This document shows, one piece after another, positions 36,521 through 45,469 of a stretch of 64,000 nucleotides of DNA. This DNA comes from Desulfovibrio sp. JY (lineage in GTDB: Bacteria; Desulfobacterota; Desulfovibrionia; Desulfovibrionales; Desulfovibrionaceae): the NCBI GenBank assembly GCA_021730285.1, contig CP082962.1, forward strand, positions 4,597,501 through 4,661,500, in the 5' to 3' direction. Position numbers and translations under genes: made by a program. The notes beneath the pieces are model-generated. The model was not told the DNA's origin. It saw nothing but the letters and a program-made list of their open reading frames with translations, and made no database searches. The stretch's first letter is position 1. Each line of letters starts with the position of its first letter.

Positions 36521-37534
36521 ATGCGCAGCAGGCCGAATCTCGATGTACCGGCGGGTCTGGAGGAGGAGTACTACCAGATCAACCCTGACATTCTTCAAAG
36601 CTTCAACAAGTTTCGCCCTCCCCTTTCCATCTACCGCTTCATAGAGAACGTCGGCCGCATCGCATCCTATTATAAGGTGGGGGAGCGCCTCTCCAAAGAG
36701 CAAACGGAAGAACTGGCCGAGCTCGTAGCCGCGGGCGTCATCTTCGTCTCCCGCGACGACCATCCCATCTACGTCAAGCACATCAGTTACCAGCTCGATC
36801 TGGTGCTGCTCGACAAGCATCTGACGGAATCCGAGATCGCGGACATCTTTCAGATCGCCCTGACCCGGCGGATGGAAGCCTTTTTCGACCAGCCGGTGCA
36901 GCTCGTCTACGACAAGGTGCGCGAGGACGTCCTGGTGCTGACCGAATACGTCTGGGAGGATTTCCACCGGGCCAGGGCCCTGGCCAAACGCGTGCACGGC
37001 GTGCATTCCCTGCCCAACCACGCGGTCAACTGCGGGCTGATGGGACTTTACCTCTTTCTTTCCGGGCAGTCGGAAAACTTCAAGGAGGCCAAGAACGCCC
37101 GTACGATCCTGGATCGGACCATTCTCGGCCTTTTCCTCCACGACCTGGGCATGACCCGGGTGCCGGCGATGATCCGCGACAAGACCAAGCCGCTGCTCCC
37201 CGACGAGATGCAGAAGATTCGCGGCCATACCATGGCCGGCTACGAGATGCTGGCGCGTCTCGACATCAAGTTTCCCGAGATGGAGCGGTGCGTCTCCGAG
37301 CACCACGAGCGACTCGACGGCTCGGGCTACCCGCAAAAGCTCGGCATGGGGGCCATTTCCGAAACCGGACTTCTGGCCGGAGTGGTGGATTCGTACTGCG
37401 CCATGCGCACCAAGCGGATCTATGCCCCGGCCATGGAACCGCTGACGGCGGCCAAGAAGCTCCTGGACGACGGGCGGCGCTACCCGGCCGATGTCGTCAA
37501 ACGCCTGCTCGGCCTTTTGGCCGGCCCGAAATAG
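36521..37534 (+). CDS. HD-GYP domain phosphohydrolase
   Basis: 337 residues. The N-terminal ~150 residues form an uncharacterised helical region. The C-terminal half is HD-GYP: an HD pair in LGLFLHDLGMTRVP, a downstream RGHTMAGYEML and the diagnostic HHERLDGSGYP. HD-GYP proteins usually hydrolyse cyclic di-GMP. There is no receiver or membrane segment, so the input is unknown. GGAAGGG precedes ATG 36521; an in-frame extension to 36401 lacks a ribosome site. Divergent from mraZ; the 390 bp between starts hold the dcw promoter. Confidence 0.85.
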   Translation: MRSRPNLDVPAGLEEEYYQINPDILQSFNKFRPPLSIYRFIENVGRIASYYKVGERLSKEQTEELAELVAAGVIFVSRDDHPIYVKHISYQLDLVLLDKHLTESEIADIFQIALTRRMEAFFDQPVQLVYDKVREDVLVLTEYVWEDFHRARALAKRVHGVHSLPNHAVNCGLMGLYLFLSGQSENFKEAKNARTILDRTILGLFLHDLGMTRVPAMIRDKTKPLLPDEMQKIRGHTMAGYEMLARLDIKFPEMERCVSEHHERLDGSGYPQKLGMGAISETGLLAGVVDSYCAMRTKRIYAPAMEPLTAAKKLLDDGRRYPADVVKRLLGLLAGPK

Positions 37535-37540
37535 AGAAGA

Positions 37541-37580
37541 CTGGGGGAAAACCTTTCTTGCAGAAAGGTTCTTCCCCCAG
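37541..37580 (+). terminator. Hairpin terminator after the HD-GYP gene
   Basis: CTGGGGGAA..CTTTC-ttgca-GAAAG..TTCCCCCAG forms a long stem 7 bp past the stop and is followed by ACCCCCTTTCC. A similar hairpin-ACCCCC arrangement follows the gene ending at 45339. Confidence 0.6.
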
Positions 37581-37643
37581 ACCCCCTTTCCAAAGACTCT
37601 CAAAGGGGTGAATCGCCGACGTCACATCCTCACAAGTAAAAAC

Positions 37644-37702
37644 TTTAGGAAGGGGAGAGCGCGAGAGGGGAGAACCCTTTTTAAAGGGTTTCCCCTCTCG
37701 CA
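37644..37702 (+). repeat. 59-bp dispersed palindromic repeat, copy B
   Basis: Matches the reverse complement of 6867-6925 with one difference. It contains the hairpin GCGAGAGGGG-AGAACCC / GGGTTTCCCCTCTCGC. Here it is intergenic between convergent genes, unlike copy A, which overlaps a coding end. Confidence 0.85.
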
Positions 37703-37736
37703 TCGCTTTCTCTCATCTTCTTCCCTCCCCTCTTCC

Positions 37737-38213
37737 TCAAAGGGGAGCGCATTCGCGGCGCATTTCCCGAAATATCTCGGCCAGGGGCACGAGTCCGAGC
37801 AGGCGTTCGCCCTCGATGACCACGGCGAAGCGGCTGTCGGCCTTGATCATGGCGTCGAGCACCAGATGCAGCGGATCGGCCGGGGCCACGACGGGAATGT
37901 CGCGGCGGGCGGCATCGAAGGCCTTGCGGGCCATGCAGTGGCGGCAGGCGTCGCGGTAGGTCTGCTCGAAATCGTCGTCGCCGAGGCTCGTGCGCAGGCT
38001 CGCTTCCAGGGCGCAGTCGTTTAAGTCCGAAAGCAGGGTGCGCAGGCTGACGATGCCGAGAAACCGGCCCTGGCGCAGGACCACGACGGCATCGAGGTCG
38101 GGCCGCGTTTCCAGGTGCGCCTGCAGCTTGTCGGCCACGGCGTCCAGGGACTCCCCGGCGTCGACGACAAGGACGTCCGCGCGCAAGGCGTCAAAGGCGC
38201 GTTTGCGTATCAT
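37737..38213 (-). CDS. CBS-domain-pair protein
   Basis: 158 residues, almost wholly a CBS pair: first CBS LVVDAGESLDAVADKL...AVVVLRQGRFLGIVSLRTLLSDL, second VVAPADPLHLVLDAMIKADSRFAVVIEGERLLGLVPLAEIFREM. Such stand-alone modules bind adenine nucleotides and act on partner proteins; no partner is adjacent. A cysteine-containing segment (YRDACRHCMARKA) lies between the domains. ATG 38213. Confidence 0.82.
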   Translation of the reverse strand: MIRKRAFDALRADVLVVDAGESLDAVADKLQAHLETRPDLDAVVVLRQGRFLGIVSLRTLLSDLNDCALEASLRTSLGDDDFEQTYRDACRHCMARKAFDAARRDIPVVAPADPLHLVLDAMIKADSRFAVVIEGERLLGLVPLAEIFREMRRECAPL

Positions 38214-38364
38214 GGTGTTCTCCGGTTTGATTATCTGTCGTCAGAGTAGCCTTATTTACCCTGATTTGACAAATAGTGCAGCGGCCGATGATTTTCCGAA
38301 CCAATTCATTGACTTTCTCGATGGGGATATCATACACATGATACATCTTCACCACTAAAGCATT

Positions 38365-39402
38365 ATGGACATAAAAAACAATATGTTTAACTTCTTCAAT
38401 CTATTGTCGACAAAGTCCATTACAACAATAAATGAACGGCTTGCCTTGGCCTGTACAGGCTCCTCTTTGCAAGAAGGAAGCATCATAATAGAAGTTGGCA
38501 GCGCTTATGGTGGCTCAGCATATATATTTACTGAAACAGCCCCAACCAGTTCGCTCTATTGCATTGACATCGCCGATTCACTTGATGATTCGCTCATTGA
38601 CAGGTCAAAATTGTCTTTTTTTAAAGGGACAGCCCCTGATTTTTTAAGATATCATCCTGACATTAATATTGATTTACTCTATATTGATGGCGACCATCGT
38701 TTTGATGGCGTCTTTTTGGACTTTATGACCCTTGCTCCGCGCGTCAGGGAGGGGGGACTCATTTTATTCCATGATGTGGACTCATTCCACCCAGGAGTCT
38801 ATACCTTCGTTGAAACACTAAAACGAAATTGGCCAGCTTGCGCATTCCAGCAAATTGACAAACTTTGTATTTTTAAAAAAAGCGAGGATATCCCCCAAAT
38901 CCCCATGGACGAATATACAACGACATTGGAATTCATGTCGTTATCTTTCAACAAAGAGAGCATGGGCCCGGAAGATCTTCTCAGCTTTACAAGCGCAGTT
39001 TTTAACAAAAACAGCATTTACATTGGCAAAGGGAAACGAGGCTTGCTCGGAAGCAAACTCTTAGGATTAAATTTTGATAGCTTTATCGATTCAGACCAAG
39101 TTACGAAACGGGATGGGAAGTATTTTGTTTTTAGCACCTTCTATCAGACTATCCGTCATTTCTTGATATCCAAAAAATGCATATCTCCTGAAAATATATT
39201 TTTCTTTGATGACTCTATTTTATCTTATTATATTTATAATGACATGTTCAAGAATGGAGGAGGCGTTATCGATACGCTCTACCCTTCCGAAATGGGCAGC
39301 AAGATATGCAAACAGTTTCTTTTATCCCAAATGGAACGGTCTCCAATTCAGAGAAATTGTTCCAATTTTCTTACCCACCTCGTAAACCATGACTTCCTGT
39401 AA
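38365..39402 (+). CDS. SAM-dependent methyltransferase in an AT-rich island
   Basis: 345 residues. The N-terminal ~190 residues form a class I methyltransferase (SAM loop IIEVGSAYGGSA, acidic strand LYCIDIADS, LLYIDGDHRFDGVFLDF, GGLILFHDVDSFHPGV), as in transferases of surface glycans and natural products. The second half (IYIGKGKRGLLGSKLLG...) looks like another Rossmann-type unit. Base and codon use are far more A/T-rich than the neighbours, and the gene stands alone between convergent core genes, suggesting transfer. The 150-bp A/T-rich leader (38214-38364) holds a TTGACA at 38266, but no clear -10. Substrate unknown. Confidence 0.75.
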   Translation: MDIKNNMFNFFNLLSTKSITTINERLALACTGSSLQEGSIIIEVGSAYGGSAYIFTETAPTSSLYCIDIADSLDDSLIDRSKLSFFKGTAPDFLRYHPDINIDLLYIDGDHRFDGVFLDFMTLAPRVREGGLILFHDVDSFHPGVYTFVETLKRNWPACAFQQIDKLCIFKKSEDIPQIPMDEYTTTLEFMSLSFNKESMGPEDLLSFTSAVFNKNSIYIGKGKRGLLGSKLLGLNFDSFIDSDQVTKRDGKYFVFSTFYQTIRHFLISKKCISPENIFFFDDSILSYYIYNDMFKNGGGVIDTLYPSEMGSKICKQFLLSQMERSPIQRNCSNFLTHLVNHDFL

Positions 39403-39485
39403 TTTTCACTCCCAATCCATACCGAGTTGGCCCCGTTGACCGCAACCATGCGTGAACGCCCCATGGTCCGGCCTGCCCGGCGGAT

Positions 39486-40745
39486 CTAATCGAAATCGGC
39501 CAGAAGCGCCCCCACATGCACCCGGTTAAACAGCGTCGTGGCCGCGTACTTGTTGCGTAGCCGCCAGACCGCCTGCTGGAGCTGGTCGGAGGTGATGCCG
39601 TTTCGCAGCGCCGTATAGGCCTCGATGAAGGCGGCCAACGAATCGCAGACCTTGAGCAATTCCCCGTCCTTGGGATCGAAGGCGTCCAGGTTGCACGCGC
39701 CGCCGAGCTCCTCGGACGAGACACGCCGCGCCCTCCCCGCCTCGTCCCGCACGGACTCGTAGAACTCCGAACCCACCTCGATGCCGAGCAGATAGGCCAG
39801 CCGGTCGGCCAATCCGGCATAGCCGCCGCGCTTGAGCACCGAAAATACTCGGCGTTCCAGCTCCTCCCGCTCGTATTCCTTGATCATGCCGCCAAGCTGC
39901 ACCACCGACTGCTTGACCGGGGAAATGATGTCGCGCGTGAGCAGTTCGGGCATGTCGTGGACCAGGCCGGCGAAAAAGTTGTTGAGCCGCCGGGCCGGGC
40001 AGGCGTCAACAGCCAGGCTGAAGAAATAGCCGTAGGCCGCGACCAGAAACATATGGCCGAGCACCGAGGTTTCCGGGATGCGCGGCGTCTGGGACCAGCG
40101 CGTCTGGAAACGCAACTGGCCGAGCAGCCGGCCGAAATGCCCAAGCGGCGTCTTCTGGCCCTCGAAAAGCCCGGCCGCGAGCTCCCTGACCCCATGCAGG
40201 TCGGCAAACCGGGCCAGGCCGTCGGTAAACGACGATTCGATCTCGAGCAGCTCGTCGTCCCAGGGATTGTCGCGCTTTATGAGGGAATACTCCCAGCCGC
40301 TGGCATACAGATGGGCCGCGTCCAGGATGCGCCGGGCCGGCACGTCCGACTCGGGCACGGCGAAATAGGTCGTCAGCCGCGACCAGAAATCCTCGCCCAA
40401 TTCGCGCACGCGCGGTTCGAGCTGCTCCAGAACCCAGGCCGTGAGCTGTCGGTAATGCTCGGGTTTCGCCTTTATCTTATAGAAGACGGGGGGCTTGATG
40501 TCGGTGATGACGAGCCGGTAGAGGTATTCGAACAGGCCGCCCTCGACGATATCGAGCCCCAGGGTCAGCCGCTCGGGTTCGGACAGATGGGTGCTGTTGA
40601 GCTCGTAGAGCATCCAGGCCACCATCATCTTGTGGGCCTGCTTGTCGATCTCCACCAGTTCCATGCCACGGTGCTTGTCGTTCCACCGCTTCATGAACGA
40701 GCCGGCGAACAGCAGTTGGAGCAGACTTTTGCGGACGCTGACCAT
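39486..40745 (-). CDS. HD-domain hydrolase
   Basis: 419-residue cytoplasmic protein. A histidine in LGHMFLVAAYGYFFSLA and the HD pair in NNFFAGLVHDMPELLTRDIISPVKQS mark an HD (YfbR/HD_3-like) metal-phosphohydrolase core around residues 230-310; the flanks are unassigned. Substrate unknown; related proteins act on nucleotides. ATG 40745 has AAGGAG 7 bases upstream; an upstream in-frame ATG at 40853 has no ribosome site and lies under the rplM promoter. Confidence 0.78.
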   Translation of the reverse strand: MVSVRKSLLQLLFAGSFMKRWNDKHRGMELVEIDKQAHKMMVAWMLYELNSTHLSEPERLTLGLDIVEGGLFEYLYRLVITDIKPPVFYKIKAKPEHYRQLTAWVLEQLEPRVRELGEDFWSRLTTYFAVPESDVPARRILDAAHLYASGWEYSLIKRDNPWDDELLEIESSFTDGLARFADLHGVRELAAGLFEGQKTPLGHFGRLLGQLRFQTRWSQTPRIPETSVLGHMFLVAAYGYFFSLAVDACPARRLNNFFAGLVHDMPELLTRDIISPVKQSVVQLGGMIKEYEREELERRVFSVLKRGGYAGLADRLAYLLGIEVGSEFYESVRDEAGRARRVSSEELGGACNLDAFDPKDGELLKVCDSLAAFIEAYTALRNGITSDQLQQAVWRLRNKYAATTLFNRVHVGALLADFD

Positions 40746-40842
40746 GAAGACTCCTTGGGATTTCGATCGTCGCGGACAGCCTAGCCCGGGGCTGATCCCA
40801 GGGCAAGCCGGCGCGGCCGCCGGGGAATGCGAAAAAAGGGTG

Positions 40843-40871
40843 TTGACAAACACAACCCGGCCGCTTACACA
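40843..40871 (+). promoter_or_regulatory. rplM-rpsI promoter
   Basis: Perfect -35 TTGACA at 40843-40848 and TACACA 17 bp downstream as a weak -10, about 33 bp before the rplM start codon, a normal layout for a ribosomal-protein operon. Confidence 0.6.
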
Positions 40872-40903
40872 ATTCGTCTTTCGAGCAACTCAGAGGAGCC
40901 GTC

Positions 40904-41332
40904 ATGAAAACGTTTAGCCCGACGCCCAAAGATATCAACCGGAACTGGTTCGTGGTCGACGCCTCGGACAAGATTCTCGGCCGCTTGGCGTCCGCCGTGG
41001 CCGTGCGCCTGCGCGGTAAGCACAAGGCGGAATTTGCCCCCCATATGGACACCGGCGATTTTATTGTCGTGGTCAATGCCGCCAAGATCAAGACCACCGG
41101 CCGCAAGCTGGACAAGAAAATGTACTATCGCCATTCCGGCTGGATTGGCGGCCTCAAGGAAACCTCCCTGCGCGACATGCTGGCCAAAAAGCCCGAAGAG
41201 GTCATCCGCAAGGCCGTGCGGGGCATGCTGCCCAAGAATCGCCTTGGCCGGGCGATGCTGAAAAAACTCAAGGTTTACGCCGGCGAGGCCCATCCCCACG
41301 AGGCTCAGAAGCCCGAAACCCTCGACGTGTAA
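40904..41332 (+). CDS. rplM: 50S ribosomal protein L13
   Basis: 142 residues, the usual L13 length. Family marks: [61 protein letters not shown], and [40 protein letters not shown] precedes ATG 40904. First gene of the conserved rplM-rpsI pair. Confidence 0.98.
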   Translation: MKTFSPTPKDINRNWFVVDASDKILGRLASAVAVRLRGKHKAEFAPHMDTGDFIVVVNAAKIKTTGRKLDKKMYYRHSGWIGGLKETSLRDMLAKKPEEVIRKAVRGMLPKNRLGRAMLKKLKVYAGEAHPHEAQKPETLDV

Positions 41333-41353
41333 AACCGCCTGCGGAGATCAAGC

Positions 41354-41746
41354 ATGAGTGACGAATTCTTTTACGGCACCGGCCGCCGCAAGTCCGCCGT
41401 GGCCCGGACCCGCCTCTACAAGGGCAACGGACGTATCCTGATCAACGACCGTCCCTTCGAGGAATATTTTCCCCGTCCCACCCTGGCCGCCATCGTGCGC
41501 CAGGCGCTGCTTCTGACCAAGCTCGACGGCCGCGTCGACGTGAAGGTCAATGTGGCCGGCGGCGGCATGACCGGCCAGGCCGAAGCCGTGCGCCACGGCA
41601 TCTCCCGGGCGCTGTGCACGCTTGATCCCGAACTGCGCGGCGTGCTGAAGAAAGCCGGCCTGCTCACCCGCGATTCCCGCGAAAAGGAACGTAAAAAGTA
41701 CGGCCAACGCGGCGCCCGCGCCAGGTTCCAGTACTCGAAGCGTTAA
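41354..41746 (+). CDS. rpsI: 30S ribosomal protein S9
   Basis: 130 residues, normal S9 length, with [36 protein letters not shown] and the canonical C-terminus [17 protein letters not shown] reaching the ribosomal P site. It starts 21 bp after rplM with GGAG upstream. Confidence 0.98.
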   Translation: MSDEFFYGTGRRKSAVARTRLYKGNGRILINDRPFEEYFPRPTLAAIVRQALLLTKLDGRVDVKVNVAGGGMTGQAEAVRHGISRALCTLDPELRGVLKKAGLLTRDSREKERKKYGQRGARARFQYSKR

Positions 41747-41772
41747 TCGCGCGGCGATTACGAGACAATCCA

Positions 41773-41803
41773 AGGCGGAACCGCGAAAGCGGCTCCGCCT
41801 TTT
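41773..41803 (+). terminator. Rho-independent terminator of rplM-rpsI
   Basis: AGGCGGA-A-CCGC / GCGG-C-TCCGCCT with a GAAA loop, followed by TTTTG, 26 bp after rpsI. Confidence 0.9.
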
Positions 41804-41928
41804 GTCGTTGCCGCAGGTCCCCTCTTCCGGGGCGCTCCCCTCTCCGGCCCGAACGGTCCACCGGCCTCGCACGGTGGGCCTTCCGGATGGGGGCCCCCCA
41901 CCCGCCCGCACCGGGCAAGGAGTAACGC

Positions 41929-42360
41929 ATGACACGGCAGGAAGTCGAACAGACCGCCTTTTCGGCCATGTCCACGGGCTACAACTGCGCCGAGACGATC
42001 CTCCATATGGCCATTTCCCATTTCGGCCTTGCCGACGCGGGCGTGTCCACGCGCATCGCCACGTGTTTCGGCGGCGGCATCGGCCGTTCCCATGACGGGA
42101 TGTGCGGCGCCCTTTCCGGCTCGATCATGGCGCTCGGGCTGGCCTACGGTCGCGATGCGGCCGATCAGCCGCCCCCTGTCGGACTGGATATGGCGGCGGA
42201 TTTCCGGAAGCGTTTCATCGCACGGTTTGGTTCAAGTTGTTGCCGGGAACTGCTCGACCGGTTCGGACCGCAGCAAGGCTGGACCGCCTGCAAGCGCCTC
42301 GTGGCAGGTACCGCCGGCATGCTGCACGAAACCCTCATGGAGCAACGCCGGTCGCGCTAG
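41929..42360 (+). CDS. C_GCAxxG_C_C family redox protein, paralogue 1
   Basis: 143 residues with the family cysteine pattern: YNCAETIL, CFGGGIGRSHDGMCGALSGSIMALGLAYGR, GSSCCRELL and ACKRLV. The family (TIGR01909/PF09719) is common in anaerobes and presumed to be redox or iron-sulfur proteins. Paralogous to the gene at 43470, both flanking a LysR regulator. AAGGAG lies about 6 bases before ATG 41929. The 180-bp upstream gap also carries the rpsI terminator. Confidence 0.85.
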   Translation: MTRQEVEQTAFSAMSTGYNCAETILHMAISHFGLADAGVSTRIATCFGGGIGRSHDGMCGALSGSIMALGLAYGRDAADQPPPVGLDMAADFRKRFIARFGSSCCRELLDRFGPQQGWTACKRLVAGTAGMLHETLMEQRRSR

Positions 42361-42370
42361 CAAGGACGTC

Positions 42371-42395
42371 GGCTCTCCCTACCCCGGGGAGAGCC
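42371..42395. terminator. Hairpin between convergent genes
   Basis: GGCTCTCCC-taccccg-GGGAGAGCC, a perfect 9-bp stem in the 59 bp between the C_GCAxxG gene and the convergent LysR gene. It could serve both. Confidence 0.5.
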
Positions 42396-42419
42396 GCCCC
42401 TTCCTTTGGCGTCGTTCCC

Positions 42420-43313
42420 TCACGCCTCCGCCATCAGCCATTGCCGGCAGCAATCCATGAACACGGCAAGGGGCTGACTGATCCACTTGTCCTTGTGCCA
42501 GACCATGAGCACACCGGTTTCAAGCGGCTCCTCCCAGTCCAGGGCGGCCAGCCGTCCGGCTGCCAGTTCCGCGCGCACGGCGATCTCCGGCATGACCGTG
42601 ATTCCCAGTCCCGCCATCACATAATGCCGTACGGCTTCCACGGAGCCGCATTCCACGACCGGCTGTTGCCGGCAGCCGGCCTCGGCCAGGAGACTCTCGA
42701 AAAGCCGCCGGTAGCTGCAATCCGAGGTGGCGAAAAGCAACGAGCCCTCCTCCAGAGCATCGGGGCCGACGCCTGAGCGTCCGGCGAGCGGGTCGTCCGT
42801 CGCGGCCACGACCACCAGCGACTCACTTCCCAGAAACGCGGCCTGCATATCCCGGTGCGGCATATCTGCGGCCATGACGAAAGCCACATCCGTCACGCCC
42901 CGCCGCAGGTCTTCGGTCAACCCGTCGAAAGCGCAGGGAATGAGCCGCAACCGCACGTCGGGGCAGCGAGCACGAAAATGGCCGAGCACGGTGGGCAATC
43001 GCCAAGTGCAAAGCGACTCCGGCATCCGCACCGTCAGCGCGCCGCAAGATGATTCGCCCGCGACCCAGGCCCGGGCCTCCTCTTCCAGATCCAGAAGCTT
43101 GCGGCCATATTCCAGGAGTCGCTTTCCGGCCTCGGTCAGCACGACCCGACGTCCGAGCCGATCGAAAAGCCGCACTCCAAGCTCGTTTTCCAAGGCCTGA
43201 ACCCGCATGGACACCGTGGATTGGGCGGCGTGCACCACTTTGCCGGCCTGGTTGAAGTTGAGCAGAGAAGCCACGGCCACGAACGTCTTGATATCCCGCA
43301 GTTCCATAAGCAT
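42420..43313 (-). CDS. LysR-family transcriptional regulator
   Basis: 297 residues. N-terminal winged helix-turn-helix (LRDIKTFVAVASLLNFNQAGKVVHAAQSTVSMRVQALENELGVRLFDRLGRRVVLTEAG) and a periplasmic-binding-like effector domain with several cysteines. Start 43313 (MLM) or 43307 (MELRDIK). Divergent from the second C_GCAxxG gene, with an 18-bp palindrome between them, so it probably controls that gene and itself. The effector is unknown. Confidence 0.9.
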   Translation of the reverse strand: MLMELRDIKTFVAVASLLNFNQAGKVVHAAQSTVSMRVQALENELGVRLFDRLGRRVVLTEAGKRLLEYGRKLLDLEEEARAWVAGESSCGALTVRMPESLCTWRLPTVLGHFRARCPDVRLRLIPCAFDGLTEDLRRGVTDVAFVMAADMPHRDMQAAFLGSESLVVVAATDDPLAGRSGVGPDALEEGSLLFATSDCSYRRLFESLLAEAGCRQQPVVECGSVEAVRHYVMAGLGITVMPEIAVRAELAAGRLAALDWEEPLETGVLMVWHKDKWISQPLAVFMDCCRQWLMAEA

Positions 43314-43339
43314 CCCTTCGGCTGGGCAGATCGTTTCGA

Positions 43340-43357
43340 TCCAATAGAATCATTGGA
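43340..43357. promoter_or_regulatory. LysR-type operator palindrome
   Basis: TCCAAT-AGAATC-ATTGGA is a perfect 6-6-6 inverted repeat containing a T-N11-A type core, 27-44 bp upstream of the LysR start and about 113 bp before the C_GCAxxG gene. Confidence 0.65.
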
Positions 43358-43469
43358 CGCGATTTCAAAAGAGATAAATAGAATAACCAGATCATAAATG
43401 ACGGTCAAACCCGCCCAGCCAAGGATTCCCCTGGCGCGCATGACGGGGTGCGACCGCAAGGAGAACGCG

Positions 43470-43955
43470 ATGACACGCAAGCAAACGCAACAGTACGCCT
43501 TTGACGCCATTTCCTCGGGATTCAACTGCGCCGAGACCTTGGTACGCACCGGCACCGCCAGCCTCGGCATCACCCCATCGGATTTACCGAGCCGTGTCGC
43601 CACCGGCTTTGGCGGAGGGCTCGCGCGTTCGAAAGCGGAACTTTGCGGCGCCCTGGCCGGGGGAACCATGGTGCTCGGGTTCGCCTATGGGCGCGACAAC
43701 GCGGAAGCCTCTTCCGAAGCGGCCTGCGTCGCGGCGGCGGTGTTTCGGGAACGATTCATCGCGCTTCATGGATCGAGTTGTTGTGGGACGCTGCTCGAAA
43801 CCTTCGGTGAGCAGGAAAACTGGTCGGCCTGCAAGCGCCTGGTTGCCGAAACCGCCGGTCTGCTCCATGATGTGATCACGGAGATGGCGGACGAAATTGA
43901 CCGTCCGACCTTCCAGGCGGGTTCCCCTTCCCTTGGGGAAAGACAGCCCGTATAA
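43470..43955 (+). CDS. C_GCAxxG_C_C family redox protein, paralogue 2
   Basis: 161 residues, paralogous to the protein at 41929 (FNCAETLV, GFGGGLARSKAELCGALAGGTMVLGFAYGRD, GSSCCGTLL, ACKRLVAETAGLLHD) with an extra C-terminal tail of about 20 residues. AAGGAG lies 6 bases before ATG 43470; the in-frame extension to 43398 is unlikely. It is divergent from the LysR gene and 82 bp ahead of a radical-SAM gene, so the two may form an operon. Confidence 0.85.
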   Translation: MTRKQTQQYAFDAISSGFNCAETLVRTGTASLGITPSDLPSRVATGFGGGLARSKAELCGALAGGTMVLGFAYGRDNAEASSEAACVAAAVFRERFIALHGSSCCGTLLETFGEQENWSACKRLVAETAGLLHDVITEMADEIDRPTFQAGSPSLGERQPV

Positions 43956-44037
43956 TACTGCTTTGCAACATCCTCCCGGGTGGTCCCCTGCCCCACAGGC
44001 GGCCACCCGGGTTTGCATTTCCTTCGGAGGAGCCGCA

Positions 44038-45339
44038 ATGGCCGAGCACAAACCACGCCCCATGCTTGTCTTTGCCGACGAGACCGGCAATATCTACGAT
44101 CATCCCGAACTGGAGATGCTGGTGCGACGGGGCGATCGGCTGGAGCCGCCGCGTCCGGACGAGCTGATCCCCCTGCCGCCGGAAAGCGAGCTTTTCCTGC
44201 TGCCCGGCCGGGACGCCCTGGGCTTCGATGCGGAGTCCGGGGAGATCGAGCGCCTGGACGAGCGGGCCGTGGCCGCGTTCGTCTGCCCGGGGCATACCCT
44301 TTCGGCCACGGCCGCCTATGCCGCCCAACCCAACGCGCCGGTGCTGCCGCTTTTCGCCTATGGCGCGGTGGGGTTTTCCGGGGATCGGTTCTTCGTGGCC
44401 GCGTCCAGGGTGGACAAAGACCAGCGGCAGGTCTTTTCCGGCATCCCCCAGGACCGCATCGTCAAGGGAGCCAAGGCGCTCCGGAAAAAATATCCCCAAA
44501 ACAGGCTGATCGAGCATTTGAGCGGTTGCGCCCTGACATCCTGCTGCCCGGCGGCGCGCAACCTGGCCCTGGGCCGCTTCGAAGCCCCCCTGCCCACGGC
44601 CCGGGTGTGCAATGCCCGCTGCATCGGCTGCCTGTCGCTCCAGCCCCCGGATTCGGGCTTCCCCTCCACCCAGAACCGCATCGCCTTCGGCCCCGATCCG
44701 GCCGAGATCGTGGAAATCATGGCCGAGCACAGCCGCCACGAGCGCCGGCCGATCTATTCCTTCGGCCAGGGCTGCGAAGGCGAACCACTGACGGAAATCG
44801 AAGCCATCCGCGAGGCCGTGGCCCGATTCCGGGCGGCCGGCGGCCGGGGCACGGTCAACATCAACACCAACGCCAGCCTGCCGGATGCCGTGGAACGCTT
44901 CGCCGCGGCCGGGGGCTCGTCGATACGGGTCAGCCTGTCGAGCGCCGACCCGGCACTCTACGCGGCCTACTACCGCCCCAAGGGCTACGCATTCGCCGAC
45001 GTGCGCGAGAGCATAGCCCGGGCCAAGGCCGGCGGGCTCTTCGTCTCGCTCAATTTCCTCTTCTTCCCCGGCGTCTCGGATACCGAAGCGGAACTGGCCC
45101 AGCTCGCGGAACTGATCACCACGTACAAGGTGGATTTCGTGCAGATGCGAAACCTCAACCTGGACCCGCAACTCTATATGAAGGTCGTGGCGGACAGCGG
45201 CGCGCTGACCAACCCGGCCAGACTCGCCTCCATGGGACTCAAAAACTTCCGCAAACGCCTGCGCAAAGCCTGCCCCTGGCTGGGGTTCGGCTATTTCAAT
45301 CCGTATCAGGAGGAGAGGGGGAAGGGAGAAGGCGAATGA
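44038..45339 (+). CDS. Radical-SAM protein
   Basis: 433 residues. The cluster motif is CNARCIGC (CxxxCxxC) near residue 198, preceded by a cysteine-rich stretch LSGCALTSCCPAARN. TIM-barrel strands are seen after it (IYSFGQGCEGEPLTEIEAIREAV, VNINTNASLPDAVERF, SIRVSLSSADPALYAAYYRPKGY, FVSLNFLFFPGVSDTEAE). The arrangement resembles COG2100-type radical-SAM proteins of unknown reaction. GGAGGAG precedes ATG 44038. A strong hairpin begins 5 bp after the stop. Confidence 0.85.
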   Translation: MAEHKPRPMLVFADETGNIYDHPELEMLVRRGDRLEPPRPDELIPLPPESELFLLPGRDALGFDAESGEIERLDERAVAAFVCPGHTLSATAAYAAQPNAPVLPLFAYGAVGFSGDRFFVAASRVDKDQRQVFSGIPQDRIVKGAKALRKKYPQNRLIEHLSGCALTSCCPAARNLALGRFEAPLPTARVCNARCIGCLSLQPPDSGFPSTQNRIAFGPDPAEIVEIMAEHSRHERRPIYSFGQGCEGEPLTEIEAIREAVARFRAAGGRGTVNINTNASLPDAVERFAAAGGSSIRVSLSSADPALYAAYYRPKGYAFADVRESIARAKAGGLFVSLNFLFFPGVSDTEAELAQLAELITTYKVDFVQMRNLNLDPQLYMKVVADSGALTNPARLASMGLKNFRKRLRKACPWLGFGYFNPYQEERGKGEGE

Positions 45340-45343
45340 GGAA

Positions 45344-45389
45344 CCGGGGGAGGGAACCCCTTTTTGAAAAAAGGGGTTCCCTCCCCCGG
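45344..45389 (+). terminator. Strong hairpin terminator after the radical-SAM gene
   Basis: Over 20 bp of stem: CCGGGGGAGGGAACCCCTTTTT against AAAAAGGGGTTCCC-TCCCCCGG, 5 bp past the stop, followed by ACCCCC. It resembles the hairpin at 37541. Confidence 0.75.
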
Positions 45390-45469
45390 ACCCCCACCCT
45401 CCCGAAAAACTTTAACGGGGGGCAAAGGAGGAAGAGTTTTTTTTAACGACTACGGGAAAATTTCTTCGT

